This document shows, piece by piece, positions 34,723 through 44,046 of a stretch of 64,000 bases of DNA (within the stretch, counting starts at the first letter, position 1; every line of letters begins with the position of its first letter). The position numbers and the translations under genes are program-made. The notes beneath the pieces are model-generated. The model made no database searches and had not been told where the DNA came from. It saw only the letters and a list, made by a program, of their open reading frames with translations. Source of the DNA: Saccharospirillum sp040881935 (GTDB lineage: Bacteria; Pseudomonadota; Gammaproteobacteria; Pseudomonadales; Natronospirillaceae); contig NZ_JBBECH010000041.1 in NCBI RefSeq assembly GCF_040881935.1, positions 46,403 through 110,402 of the forward strand, given 5' to 3'.

Positions 34723-35762
34723 GATGAGGCTCCGGTCAGGGCGTCTGAAAACGCGGCCAGCTCTTTCATTTTCTCGAATGCCAGGCCGGTCGAAATGGCA
34801 TCCTGCGCCATGGCGATGCCCTGTTCAAAATCACTGGCAATGCCGGACACATAGATCGCTGCACCGGCGTTCAGGGCGATGATATCAGCCGCCCGGGCCG
34901 AGACTTCATCACTGGCTCCGGTAAGCGCATTTTTGATCAGTTCGAAACTTTGCTCCGAATTCTGAACCGCCAGACCAGACAACCCCTGAGTCGCCAGACC
35001 CACGTCTTCCGGGCGGATTTTGAAGGTCCGCACCTCGCCGTCTTTCAGTTCGGCCACAAAGTTGCTGCCGCCGATGCTGAATTCATCGAGCCCGTCTTTG
35101 GAATGGACTACCATCACATGTTCGCTGCCCAGCCGCTTCATCACATGCGCCAGCGGTTCACACAGGTTTTCGCTGAACACCCCGATGACCTGGCGCTTCA
35201 CACCGGCCGGGTTGGTCAGCGGGCCGATGATGTTGAAGATGGTGCGCATGCCGAGTTCCTTGCGCGGCCCGATCGCGTATTTCATGGCACTGTGGTGGCC
35301 TGGTGCAAACATAAACCCGACTCCCACCGACTCTATTGCCCGGGCGGTCTGTTCGGGTGTCAGGTTGATGCTGATGCCGGCCGTATCGAGTAAATCGGCA
35401 CTGCCGGAATTCGACGACACACCCCGGTTGCCATGCTTGGCGACCCGGCCACCCGCGGCGGCCACAACAAAGGCGGCGGCTGTCGAGACGTTGAACAGGT
35501 CCTGACCGTCGCCGCCGGTACCACAGGTATCGACCAGGTTGTCGACGTTCACATCAACACTGGCGGCCAGTTCACGCATCACCATGGCGGCGCCGGTGAT
35601 CTCTTCGATGGTTTCCCCCTTCATGCGCAAGCCCATCAGAAAGGCTCCGATCTGGGCGTCGGTGCACTCTCCGGTCATGATCTGGCGCATCACCAACTGC
35701 ATGTCCTCCTGGCTGAAATGGCCATGTTCGGAAATGCGCTTCAAGGCGTATTTGATATCCAT
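34719..35762 (-). CDS. trpD: Anthranilate phosphoribosyltransferase
   Basis: A 347-aa TrpD. PRPP/anthranilate binding motifs: DTCGTGGDGQDLFNVSTAAA near residue 80 and KHGNRGVSSNSGSADLLDTA near residue 108, then FMFAPGHHSAMKYAIGPRKE and TIFNIIGPLTNPAGVKRQVI. It lies between trpG and trpC in the classical GDC order. Confidence 0.97.
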   Translation of the reverse strand: MDIKYALKRISEHGHFSQEDMQLVMRQIMTGECTDAQIGAFLMGLRMKGETIEEITGAAMVMRELAASVDVNVDNLVDTCGTGGDGQDLFNVSTAAAFVVAAAGGRVAKHGNRGVSSNSGSADLLDTAGISINLTPEQTARAIESVGVGFMFAPGHHSAMKYAIGPRKELGMRTIFNIIGPLTNPAGVKRQVIGVFSENLCEPLAHVMKRLGSEHVMVVHSKDGLDEFSIGGSNFVAELKDGEVRTFKIRPEDVGLATQGLSGLAVQNSEQSFELIKNALTGASDEVSARAADIIALNAGAAIYVSGIASDFEQGIAMAQDAISTGLAFEKMKELAAFSDALTGASS

Positions 35763-35817
35763 GCTCGCTCCTGCGGTCAGGGTGATGAAGGGGAAGATGA
35801 TTTATACCGGCACTATA

Positions 35818-36456
35818 TCAGATTGCTGCGGGCTGATCAGGCCCCGGGGCCGATGCCAGAGCCGCGGGCAGGGGAATGCCCAGAAACCGGGCCAGCAAGG
35901 CGTGGCCATGATGGGTCAGAATAGACTCGGGGTGAAACTGAACCCCTTCCACCGCAAGTGAACGATGCCTTATCCCCATAATTTCCTCGACGTCGCCCTC
36001 CGAGGTTTTAGTCCAGGCGGTGACCTCCAGGCAATCCGGCAAGGAGGCCTGATCGATTACCAGCGAATGATAGCGGGTTACCTGAAAGGGGTTTTCAAGG
36101 CCCGCAAAGACCCCACCGCCGGTGTGATACACCAGCGACGTCTTGCCATGCATAACACGCCCGGCCCGCACCACAGCAGCGCCAAACACCTGGCCAATGC
36201 ACTGATGACCCAGGCACACGCCCAGCACCGGGGTTTTACCGGCAAAATGCTCTACCGCCGCCATGGAGATGCCCGCCTCATTGGGCGTGCAGGGCCCGGG
36301 CGAAATCATCAGTGCATTGGGGGTCAATTGCTCGAGGTCACCGAGGGTGACCGCATCGCTCTGCACCACCACGACATCGGCGCCAAGCTCTTGCAGGTAG
36401 TGCACCAGGTTATAGGTGAAGGAGTCGTGATTATCGATCATGACCACGCGGGGCAT
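35818..36456 (-). CDS. trpG: Anthranilate/aminodeoxychorismate synthase glutamine amidotransferase
   Basis: Class I glutamine amidotransferase of 212 aa that supplies ammonia to TrpE (and often PabB). Triad: the cysteine in PVLGVCLGHQCIGQVFG near residue 80 and the His/Glu in VQFHPESILTHHGHALLARF near residue 172. YNLVHYLQELGADVVVVQSD at the N-terminus is typical. First gene of trpGDC; its upstream region abuts the left direct repeat of the island. trpE is not in the window. Confidence 0.95.
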   Translation of the reverse strand: MPRVVMIDNHDSFTYNLVHYLQELGADVVVVQSDAVTLGDLEQLTPNALMISPGPCTPNEAGISMAAVEHFAGKTPVLGVCLGHQCIGQVFGAAVVRAGRVMHGKTSLVYHTGGGVFAGLENPFQVTRYHSLVIDQASLPDCLEVTAWTKTSEGDVEEIMGIRHRSLAVEGVQFHPESILTHHGHALLARFLGIPLPAALASAPGPDQPAAI

Positions 36457-36486
36457 CGCTCATTACCTTATCGTTTCAATCGCAGG

Positions 36487-36527
36487 GCGACAGTTTGAAT
36501 CAACACCCGTTAAAATGCATGTTTGTT
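36487..36527 (+). repeat. Left direct repeat of the defence-type island (41 bp)
   Basis: Matches 58582-58622 at 35 of 41 positions in the same orientation; TAAAATGCATG is the longest identical core on its right side. At the right end the same sequence directly precedes the CLCA_X gene. The simplest history is that trpG and the CLCA_X gene were divergent neighbours and the 22-kb segment inserted between them, duplicating this sequence. Confidence 0.7.
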
Positions 36528-36631
36528 AACCCCTATTCAGGCCCGAAAAGGCAGGAGACGCCTTTTTCAGCAAACTCGCCCGTTTCCCATGGCGGTTTCA
36601 TTTCCTAAATCCGGAATTGAACCCGCGTCCG

Positions 36632-37993
36632 TTAATGCCCGTGAACCGCCTTCCAGCCCAGGTACTCGGACGGCCTTAACCCATAACGCGCCAGCACCCC
36701 TTCGTGCAGCCGCCGGAGCTCTTCGACGATCAGTGCCTGCACTTTCGCCTGCTCCCCCTTGGGAACAGCCTCTGCCACGGCACGGTGAATACAGGAGAGT
36801 GGCTCAAGCTCCGGACGGGTGATGACGTCGCGAATGGTCTGTTTGATGAGATCGCGCCAGGCCAGGCGAAGCGGGTCCGGCTCTGCCAAGTCTTGTTTGA
36901 TAGCCAGATATTCCTGCGTCGAGCGCTCATAGGCCCAAATATAAAGATCGCGCAGCAGCTCCACGCGGCTCATTTCATACACGCCGAGAATCGCCCTGCT
37001 GTAGGCTTGCTCCGGAACATCCAGAAAAGTCAGCGGACAGAGGTTCGCACGAAACAGCGGTAAATTTGCGGCCAATCGAGAGGTGCGCTTGTTGATGTCG
37101 GCAAAGGGCTGCAAATAAGGTAAGTGCACCATCATGAAAAAGGATTGTTCGAACGGATCTTCAATCCGGTTAGCTTTGGCCAGCAAGGCGTCCAGCGCGT
37201 CTTCTATCTGTTGTGGCGTGGCAAGTGGGCGATAGACGCTCTTGCCGATATCGACGGCGTGCTGACGAATTCGCCCCTCATCTGCTGGATTTGGTAGCAA
37301 GTTTTCCGACAAAGCGCTGTGCAGGTTCATCAGGGTATAGCGGTTGAACTCCGCACTATCGATGTTTTCAACCAGTAATTCGATCGCTGTCTTATGGTTC
37401 AGGATCATCTGTGTTTCGATGGCTCCCTTGCCCTGCGCCGCCTTGCCGTTCTCGATCAGCTCACGCGTGTCGAGCCGGGAGTAGGTGTTGCCTTCCAGGT
37501 GGCTCGATGCCCATGACAAATCGATCAATAACCGGTTAAGAATGGCGCGGCTGTAGGTGCCCGCAGGTTCGTCAACGTCAGTGGTTCTGCCCATCTTGTA
37601 CAATTGGCGGCGCAGCGACTGCGACAAATACCAGGTCTCGTTGGGACGGTACGCTTCGAGAAAATCTCGCTGGTAACCTACCGGCTTGCGCGCCTCTGGG
37701 GGCTGGTCGATATAGGCAAGGATGTCCTGGCTGTCGGCAGAGAGGGGAATAAAGGGCGGAAAACCATCTGCTCTGGTGGCCAGTGCGCCACTACCGGATT
37801 GAGCGTCGACACGAAAATAGCGGCGGGCTCTGCCTTCACCCCGAGCAGTGACCTGGCCGCTCTCAATCAGCTTCGCAATCAAGCGCTGCGCCGTTCGTCT
37901 GGCAATGCCAGGGTGCATGGACAGGAGCTCGGCAAGCGTCAATCCGTTCTCGGATGCCAGGATGCTGTTCAGCAAGGCTGTGGTGGATGACAT
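36632..37993 (-). CDS. Fic-fold protein with N-terminal winged HTH and mutated Fic motif
   Basis: A 453-aa protein. An N-terminal winged-helix (LTLAELLSMHPGIARRTAQR then LIAKLIESGQVTARG) is followed by a linker and a Fic domain. The inhibitory-type motif region (SWASSHLEGNTYS) is present. The catalytic loop reads LQPFADINKRTSRLAA where active AMP-transferases have H-P-F-x-D/E-G-N-G/K-R-x-x-R; the essential histidine is glutamine and the glycine is isoleucine. It is therefore unlikely to AMPylate by the normal mechanism and may be a DNA-binding regulator. The start at 37993 is chosen because the palindromic operator lies 40 bp upstream of it; the longer frame would extend through the operator. 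Confidence 0.8.
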   Translation of the reverse strand: MSSTTALLNSILASENGLTLAELLSMHPGIARRTAQRLIAKLIESGQVTARGEGRARRYFRVDAQSGSGALATRADGFPPFIPLSADSQDILAYIDQPPEARKPVGYQRDFLEAYRPNETWYLSQSLRRQLYKMGRTTDVDEPAGTYSRAILNRLLIDLSWASSHLEGNTYSRLDTRELIENGKAAQGKGAIETQMILNHKTAIELLVENIDSAEFNRYTLMNLHSALSENLLPNPADEGRIRQHAVDIGKSVYRPLATPQQIEDALDALLAKANRIEDPFEQSFFMMVHLPYLQPFADINKRTSRLAANLPLFRANLCPLTFLDVPEQAYSRAILGVYEMSRVELLRDLYIWAYERSTQEYLAIKQDLAEPDPLRLAWRDLIKQTIRDVITRPELEPLSCIHRAVAEAVPKGEQAKVQALIVEELRRLHEGVLARYGLRPSEYLGWKAVHGH

Positions 37994-38032
37994 AGCGGAT
38001 GTGGCACCGTTCGATATTCGCGTGGCGCTATT

Positions 38033-38059
38033 ATGGCGCAGTTTATTAAACTGCGCCAT
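38033..38059. promoter_or_regulatory. Perfect palindromic operator upstream of the Fic-HTH gene
   Basis: The 13-bp arm ATGGCGCAGTTTA, one spacer base, then its exact complement. A 27-bp perfect dyad between start codon and likely promoter is a strong candidate binding site for the adjacent HTH protein (autoregulation). Confidence 0.75.
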
Positions 38060-38072
38060 TTTTTACTCTGGA

Positions 38073-38106
38073 AGTGGCGCGGTTTATTGTAAAATGCGCC
38101 GCCACT
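38073..38106. promoter_or_regulatory. Second, degenerate copy of the palindromic operator
   Basis: TGGCGCGGTTTA, three spacer bases, then TAAAATGCGCC continuing to GCCACT. This repeats the layout of the dyad at 38033-38059 with several mismatches, 14 bp further upstream. Two tandem sites suggest cooperative repression. Confidence 0.55.
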
Positions 38107-38273
38107 CCTGATACGGAGTGGGTGTCGACCGTAGTGGCAAAGGTTCGCATGATTCAGTCGTGCGACCGTCTTGATGTCACGCCACTGGTGGTTTTCACTG
38201 AGTGACTAACACACAAATCAAAATAGACTCCTGCCAGGGTCTGCGGCACACTGCCTGCAGCAACGCGGCCGGC

Positions 38274-38700
38274 GTACACTTTATCGGGGAGTTATTCTGC
38301 CACGATCTGGTAGCGCGACTTGTTGGCATCCAGTCCGCCGCCTCCAGGGATTTGGCGATGTATTAGTAACTAGCATTTACTACGATGCCGAGGCCAAGAC
38401 CTATGCTCTGGGGGCGAGCTTCCGGTCCATGTTCGGCTTTCCGCCAAAACGAGTGCTGATTTGACTGACCAAGGGCTTCGGCAATGGCGAGACACTACAG
38501 CACAAGGCCTGGTTAGGGTCGAAAACCCCGGCCAGAGAATTACGACTTGCAGAACGGTTCGCTGCGGCTGAAGCTGCTGGCCTCAACCGACGACGACACC
38601 CTACGACATTGGAGTGTTGAATTCATGTCAGACCACAGCCTGCGCGGCCACGTATACCGGCTGTGGCTGAAGGATCAATTGGCGCTGTACGGCGCCAAAA
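38274..38700 (+). pseudogene. Degenerate HTH-WYL transcriptional regulator (BrxR/CapW-like)
   Basis: Pieces of a defence-associated WYL regulator can be read in different frames. First comes an HTH segment VHFIGELFCHDLVARLVGIQ followed by SAASRDLAMY and a stop (38274-38369). Then IYYDAEAKTYALGASFRSMF and GFPPKRVLI (about 38376-38463), FGNGETLQHKAW, and finally NGSLRLKLLASTDDDTLRHW, which looks like the C-terminal extension. Most of the WYL domain is missing. The order and spacing of the pieces match this family, which commonly sits upstream of BREX, CBASS and other defence operons and represses them. Its decay could leave the downstream operon unregulated. Confidence 0.6.
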
Positions 38701-38751
38701 ATGCGCTTTTAGCACCAGGATATACGGAACAGAGTAGCGGGAGAATGCACA

Positions 38752-41700
38752 TTGGATAACGTCTTTGATTTTCGCAATCAACTCGTTGAGGAATACAGCA
38801 CTTTCTCACGCAGTTTTACCCGCATTTCAGCTCAAGACATCCTTAATGAGGTTGAGCGCCAATACGATGCCGGTCGCTACTGGCCAGAACCTCTGATCCA
38901 GATCAACCCCAATTACCAGCGCAAAGGCACCGTGCAGCAATTAGTGCAACAAGGGTTCTTACAATCGGCTTGCGCGGATATTTTTCAAACAGGAAAAACG
39001 GAAAACAACCCACAAGATCTGCATCTCTATGCGCATCAAATGGAAGCCCTCGCAAAAGGGCAAAGCGGTCAAAGTTTTGTGGTAACAACAGGTACCGGGT
39101 CAGGTAAATCCTTGTCTTTTTTTATTCCCGTCATTGATCGCATCCTCAAGGCAAAAGCAGCAGACTCTACACCGAGCACCCGTGCCATTGTGATTTATCC
39201 GATGAACGCATTGGCAAACAGCCAACTGGAAGAGCTAGACAAATTTCTACATGGTTATCCAGAAGGTGAAAAACCCTTTACTGTCGCCCGCTATACCGGC
39301 CAGGAAAAGCCCGCAGAGCGGGAAGCCATAGCCGCCAACCCGCCCGACATTCTGTTAACCAACTTCATGATGCTGGAATTGATCCTTACCCGCTACGAGG
39401 AAACAGACAGGCGCGTGGTCGAACATTGCTACGATCTTGATTTTTTAATTCTGGACGAACTGCACACCTACCGTGGGCGCCAGGGCGCGGATGTAGCCAT
39501 GCTGGTTCGTCGACTGCGGGAGCGCTTGAAGGCTAATCGATTGGTTTGCATCGGAACTTCCGCAACTATGTCCAGTGCGGGCAACTTAGCTGATCGCAAC
39601 AAAACCGTCGCCTCTGTTGCAAGCAAGTTGTTCGGCACACCCATTTCCGAGCACGATGTGATTGGAGAAACTCTGGAACGAGTCACCGACCCGAGCAAAG
39701 ATGTCGCATCTATTCGCGGCAAATTGAATGACGTACTCAATAAGCCGCAGTTCGGTTGGTCAGATTTTGCGGCCTTCCGCCAGGACCCTCTTGCTATATG
39801 GGTAGAGCTTAACCTTGGTATCGAGTTAAGCGAACACGAAGCGCCGCGCCGTGCCAAACCCATCACGCTTAAGGAAGCAAGCCAGCGCCTGATGCAGGAT
39901 TCGGGGTGCAGTGAGGGGCAGGCACGCGAAGGCTTGCAGCGATTTCTGCTTGCCGCCCATGATATTAAAACCGAGCAAGGACGCCCGCCTTTTGCGTTCA
40001 AGCTGCATCAATTTATTAGCGGGCCCGGTAAGGTTCACGCTACGCTGGAACCTGCAAACCAACGCCAAATAACGCTGGATGCCCAACGTTTCGCCCCGGG
40101 CCGGCAGTCCGAGTCAGTACTCCTTTATCCCGTACATTTTTGCCGTGATTGCGGGCAGGAATACCATCCTGTCTGGCGTTCTGAACAGGGGCGTGTGCAG
40201 TACAGTCCGCGTGAAATTGACGATATTACCGCCGACGACAACGAGGACGTGCGCTTTGGTTTCTTGTGCCCCGCTAACCCGCAACAATCCTATCAGGGAC
40301 AACTCGACGACTTGCCTGAAGCTTGGCTGGATCTAACCAAAGCAGAACCAAAGGTCAAAAATACATATAAAAAGGCCGTGCCAACGGCCACTCAGGTTGA
40401 CCCGCAGGGCCTGGAAGAACGGGGTGAGCAATACTGGTATATCCCTGGCAAGTTCCGCTTCTGTCTGAACTGCGCCACCCTGCACGAAGCTCATGGCAAA
40501 GATATGAATCGGCTGTCCAGTTTGTCCGGTGAAGGGCGTTCGTCTGCCACGACTGTGCTCACGCTCAGCGCTTTGCGCCAGTTATTTGCACAGCAGGATC
40601 TACCTGCCGGATTGCCAGACCCGCGCAAGTTGCTTGGCTTTTCTGACAACCGTCAAGATGCAGCCTTACAAGCAGGGCACTTCAATGACTTTGTGTTTCT
40701 GCTCACCTTGCGTTCCGGGTTGATCGGCGCCTTACAGAACAGTCAAGGTCTGCTCACCGAAGAACATCTGTCCGACGCCGTATTCAAGGCTCTAGGTTTT
40801 GACGCCGTGGATGCTGCCACACTTACCGAATATCTACGTACTCCAAAACTCATGGGCTTGGCTCGGCAAGAAGCCCAGCGGACTTTGCGGTTCATTATTG
40901 GCTACCGTTTGCTACGCGATCTGCGCCGGGGCTGGCGTTTCAATAACCCGAATCTGGATCAGCTTAACCTGCTGGCCATCCGTTACCGTGGACTGGAGGA
41001 TTTTTGCGCAGAGGAAACGCTGTTTGAAGGCGGCGGTTCCGTTCTGCGTAAACTCAATCCTTATAACCGGGCTGCGCTCTTTCAAATCGTGTTCGATGAA
41101 ATGCGCCGGGGTCTGTGTCTGGAAAGCCGTTATCTGGATGCGGTGGAGCAGGATAAGGCTCGCAACAGTGCCTTCAGTTATTTGCACGAACGCTGGGCAT
41201 TTGCTGCCGATGAAAAGCTGGAAACCGCACGCTACCTGATTCTCGACAAGCGCCCGGAATACAAGGGCAAGCCCCGCACCGACCTACTCAGTGGGGGCCC
41301 GCGCTCCCGTATGCTCAAGCTGGTTAAGACGGCCGCAGTCTGGAAACAAACCGCCTTTGCAGGACAAGTCCATGAATGGAAAGAAGTCGAGTGGGCCGAA
41401 TTGATTCAGTCCATGCTGCAAGCGGCTAGCCTCTACGGTTATGTGCAGAAACAAGCAATTGACGGAAAAATAGTGGGCTGGCGTCTGAATGCAGCAGCTC
41501 TGGATTGGTGCTTGATCGGTGAGGATAGCGGTGAAAACCGCGTCAATGCCTTCTTCCGGAAGCTCTATCTTAGCGTGGCCAAACTGCTGCAACAGCCTGG
41601 TCACCCTCTGTTTGATTTTGAGGCACAGGAGCACACCGCCCAAGTAGAAGCACCACGACGCCAACTACTGGAACAGCGCTTTCGCTACACCGAAAAAGAT

Positions 41701-44046
41701 CGCAAGGATTGGGACGACAACCCTGCCCACGAAGCTCCTTTGGAGCGTTTGCCGGTGATGTTCTGCTCCCCCACTATGGAGCTGGGTGTCGATATTTCCG
41801 CTCTTAACACGGTGTACCTGCGTAACGTGCCACCTACACCGGCCAACTACGCCCAGCGCAGTGGTCGGGCAGGCCGCTCCGGTCAGCAAGCACTGGTGGT
41901 CGCCTATTGCGCCGCGCTTAGCCCCCACGACCAATGGTTCTTCCACCATGCCAGCGACATGGTGCATGGTGTGGTAAAGCCGCCAACGCTGGATCTCGCC
42001 AATCGTGATCTGCTCGAAAGTCATCTGCGCGCGGTTTGGCTGGCCAGTGCTCAGGTTGGACTGGATAACAGCATTGCGCCACTGCTAGAGCTGGAGGCGG
42101 AGGGAAAACCCGTGAAGGCTGAATTGCATAAGCAGCTGGATGACTCAGCCGTACTTCAACGCGCGCGCCATAGTGCTGCCGCGGTGGTGGCACAATTAGG
42201 TGATGAGCTAAGAGCCAACAGCTGGTTTTCTGAGGATTACGTCAACCAGGTAATCGACGATTCACCTCAGGCTTTTTCCGGAGCACTCGAACGCTGGCGT
42301 GTACTGTTTGATTCCACCCGAAAACAAATGGAAATGGCGGATCAGATTGTCAAAAGCCATACGGCCTCCCATGCTGAGCGCAACAATGCCAGTCGGCGTT
42401 ACGGCGATGCCGCCCGACAGTTTGCTGTGCTGCTAAAAACCGGCAATACCCAGGGCTCGGATTTCTACACTTACCGCTACCTGGCCAGCCAGGGTTTCCT
42501 GCCGGGGTACAACTTCCCACGTTTGCCATTGATGGCTTGGATTCCCGCGCGCGGTGGCAACGGCACCAATAGCAAAGATGACGAAGGCAGTATGGTCAGT
42601 CGGCCGCGTTTTCTGGCCCTATCGGAGTTCGGTCCGCGCAGCTTGATCTACCATCAGGGCCGTATGTATCGGGTCGTGCGTGCCAAACTCAACGTTGGCT
42701 CTGCAGATCATGTCTCTAGCAGCAGCCAGCTCAGCACCATCGCTTCACGCATTTGCAGCCAGTGTGGTTATGGCCATCTTGGCGAGCCGGGCGAAGGTGA
42801 ACCACTGGTGGATCGCTGTGAAAACTGCGATACATTGCTTACCGATAATGACTGGGTTCGCGAATTGTACCGCATCGAGACGGTAGAGACGGTACCCGTA
42901 GAGCGCATCTCCATAAATGACGAAGACCGCCAACGACAGGGTTTTGAGCTGCAAACCACCTTCCGCTTTCTGCCCGGGCCAGATGGCCAGGTACAAAAAA
43001 GCCAGGCCCAGGTTAGCCTGGGGGAAAATATTATAGCGGGACTGGTGTACACCCCCGCCGCCCGCTTGTGGCGCGTAAACCGGGGCTGGCGCCGTCGTAA
43101 AGACAAGAATCAGCTGGGCTTCTACATTAACCCCATCACCGGCACCTGGAGCAAAAAAGACGATCCCAATGCCGAGGAAAGTGCCGGTGCTGTCGATGAG
43201 CCCTTGCTCGACAAGGTACCCAATCAGCGTATCGTGCCCTTTGTTGAAGATCACCGTAATTTGCTGATCCTCTCGCCTGTTGAAGAACTACCAAAGGAAG
43301 CCATGGCTACGTTGCAGGCCGCGATAAAACGTGGCATCGAGATGACCTTTCAGATTGAAGAATCGGAACTGGTAGCCGAACCCCTACCCACAAGTGATAA
43401 GCGTAAAGCCTTAATGTTTTACGAATCCGCTGAAGGCGGTGCCGGTGTACTTACGCGTTTAACAACAGAACCAAATAGCCTAGCGCAAGTGGCCAGTGCC
43501 GCATTGGAGTTGATGCATTTCACACAGCCGGAGCAGGCCTGGTCGGTAGAGGCACTGGAGAGTCATGAACAGAAACCCCATGGACACTCGATTTGTGAAG
43601 CAGGTTGCTACCAGTGCCTGTTGTCCTACTTCAACCAGCCTGACCACGACAACATCAATCGCCGAAATTCCGATGCGCTGAACTTCTTGGTGGCGCTAGC
43701 CAACGCTGAAGTAACCCTCGCCGCAACCCCAACTGCTTCAGCGGCGGTGCCACTAACTCCGGATACAGATGACGACTTGTTATCCAAGTGGCTGCAAGCA
43801 CTGGGCCAACGCGGCTGCCGGCATCCGGATGCATTGAACGTTACCGTTAGCCAGGGTGAAGCCATCGCCGCTGGGCAATATAAATCCGCCCGCACCCTGG
43901 TTTTCCTGGAACCGATATCGAATAAACTTAAAGTCAGCTTGTTTGACAAGGGCTGGCAACTACTGGATTTTTCAGACTCAGGAAGGTGGCCCGCCCTTTT
44001 CGAACGCCACCCTGAAGTCTTTGGCAGGAACGATACAACAACATGA
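38752..44046 (+). CDS. DEAD/DEAH helicase with C-terminal DUF1998 domain (1764 aa)
   Basis: A very large helicase, first gene of the island operon. It starts at a TTG preceded by a GGGAG ribosome-binding site. Walker A TTGTGSGKSLSFFIP is at residues 112-126, the DELH box ILDELHTYRGRQGADVAML is at about 233-250, the SAT motif is CIGTSATMSSAG, and motif VI is QRSGRAGRSGQQALVV near residue 1043. Four paired-cysteine sites occur (FCRDCGQEY, FCLNCATLH, ICSQCGYGH with RCENCDT, and EAGCYQCLLSYF near the C-terminus); the last lies in a DUF1998-like domain, which caps MrfA-type repair helicases and is the separate DrmB protein of DISARM. It therefore resembles a fused DrmA-DrmB. Likely a DNA translocase or helicase; substrate unknown. 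Confidence 0.85.
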   Translation: MDNVFDFRNQLVEEYSTFSRSFTRISAQDILNEVERQYDAGRYWPEPLIQINPNYQRKGTVQQLVQQGFLQSACADIFQTGKTENNPQDLHLYAHQMEALAKGQSGQSFVVTTGTGSGKSLSFFIPVIDRILKAKAADSTPSTRAIVIYPMNALANSQLEELDKFLHGYPEGEKPFTVARYTGQEKPAEREAIAANPPDILLTNFMMLELILTRYEETDRRVVEHCYDLDFLILDELHTYRGRQGADVAMLVRRLRERLKANRLVCIGTSATMSSAGNLADRNKTVASVASKLFGTPISEHDVIGETLERVTDPSKDVASIRGKLNDVLNKPQFGWSDFAAFRQDPLAIWVELNLGIELSEHEAPRRAKPITLKEASQRLMQDSGCSEGQAREGLQRFLLAAHDIKTEQGRPPFAFKLHQFISGPGKVHATLEPANQRQITLDAQRFAPGRQSESVLLYPVHFCRDCGQEYHPVWRSEQGRVQYSPREIDDITADDNEDVRFGFLCPANPQQSYQGQLDDLPEAWLDLTKAEPKVKNTYKKAVPTATQVDPQGLEERGEQYWYIPGKFRFCLNCATLHEAHGKDMNRLSSLSGEGRSSATTVLTLSALRQLFAQQDLPAGLPDPRKLLGFSDNRQDAALQAGHFNDFVFLLTLRSGLIGALQNSQGLLTEEHLSDAVFKALGFDAVDAATLTEYLRTPKLMGLARQEAQRTLRFIIGYRLLRDLRRGWRFNNPNLDQLNLLAIRYRGLEDFCAEETLFEGGGSVLRKLNPYNRAALFQIVFDEMRRGLCLESRYLDAVEQDKARNSAFSYLHERWAFAADEKLETARYLILDKRPEYKGKPRTDLLSGGPRSRMLKLVKTAAVWKQTAFAGQVHEWKEVEWAELIQSMLQAASLYGYVQKQAIDGKIVGWRLNAAALDWCLIGEDSGENRVNAFFRKLYLSVAKLLQQPGHPLFDFEAQEHTAQVEAPRRQLLEQRFRYTEKDRKDWDDNPAHEAPLERLPVMFCSPTMELGVDISALNTVYLRNVPPTPANYAQRSGRAGRSGQQALVVAYCAALSPHDQWFFHHASDMVHGVVKPPTLDLANRDLLESHLRAVWLASAQVGLDNSIAPLLELEAEGKPVKAELHKQLDDSAVLQRARHSAAAVVAQLGDELRANSWFSEDYVNQVIDDSPQAFSGALERWRVLFDSTRKQMEMADQIVKSHTASHAERNNASRRYGDAARQFAVLLKTGNTQGSDFYTYRYLASQGFLPGYNFPRLPLMAWIPARGGNGTNSKDDEGSMVSRPRFLALSEFGPRSLIYHQGRMYRVVRAKLNVGSADHVSSSSQLSTIASRICSQCGYGHLGEPGEGEPLVDRCENCDTLLTDNDWVRELYRIETVETVPVERISINDEDRQRQGFELQTTFRFLPGPDGQVQKSQAQVSLGENIIAGLVYTPAARLWRVNRGWRRRKDKNQLGFYINPITGTWSKKDDPNAEESAGAVDEPLLDKVPNQRIVPFVEDHRNLLILSPVEELPKEAMATLQAAIKRGIEMTFQIEESELVAEPLPTSDKRKALMFYESAEGGAGVLTRLTTEPNSLAQVASAALELMHFTQPEQAWSVEALESHEQKPHGHSICEAGCYQCLLSYFNQPDHDNINRRNSDALNFLVALANAEVTLAATPTASAAVPLTPDTDDDLLSKWLQALGQRGCRHPDALNVTVSQGEAIAAGQYKSARTLVFLEPISNKLKVSLFDKGWQLLDFSDSGRWPALFERHPEVFGRNDTTT

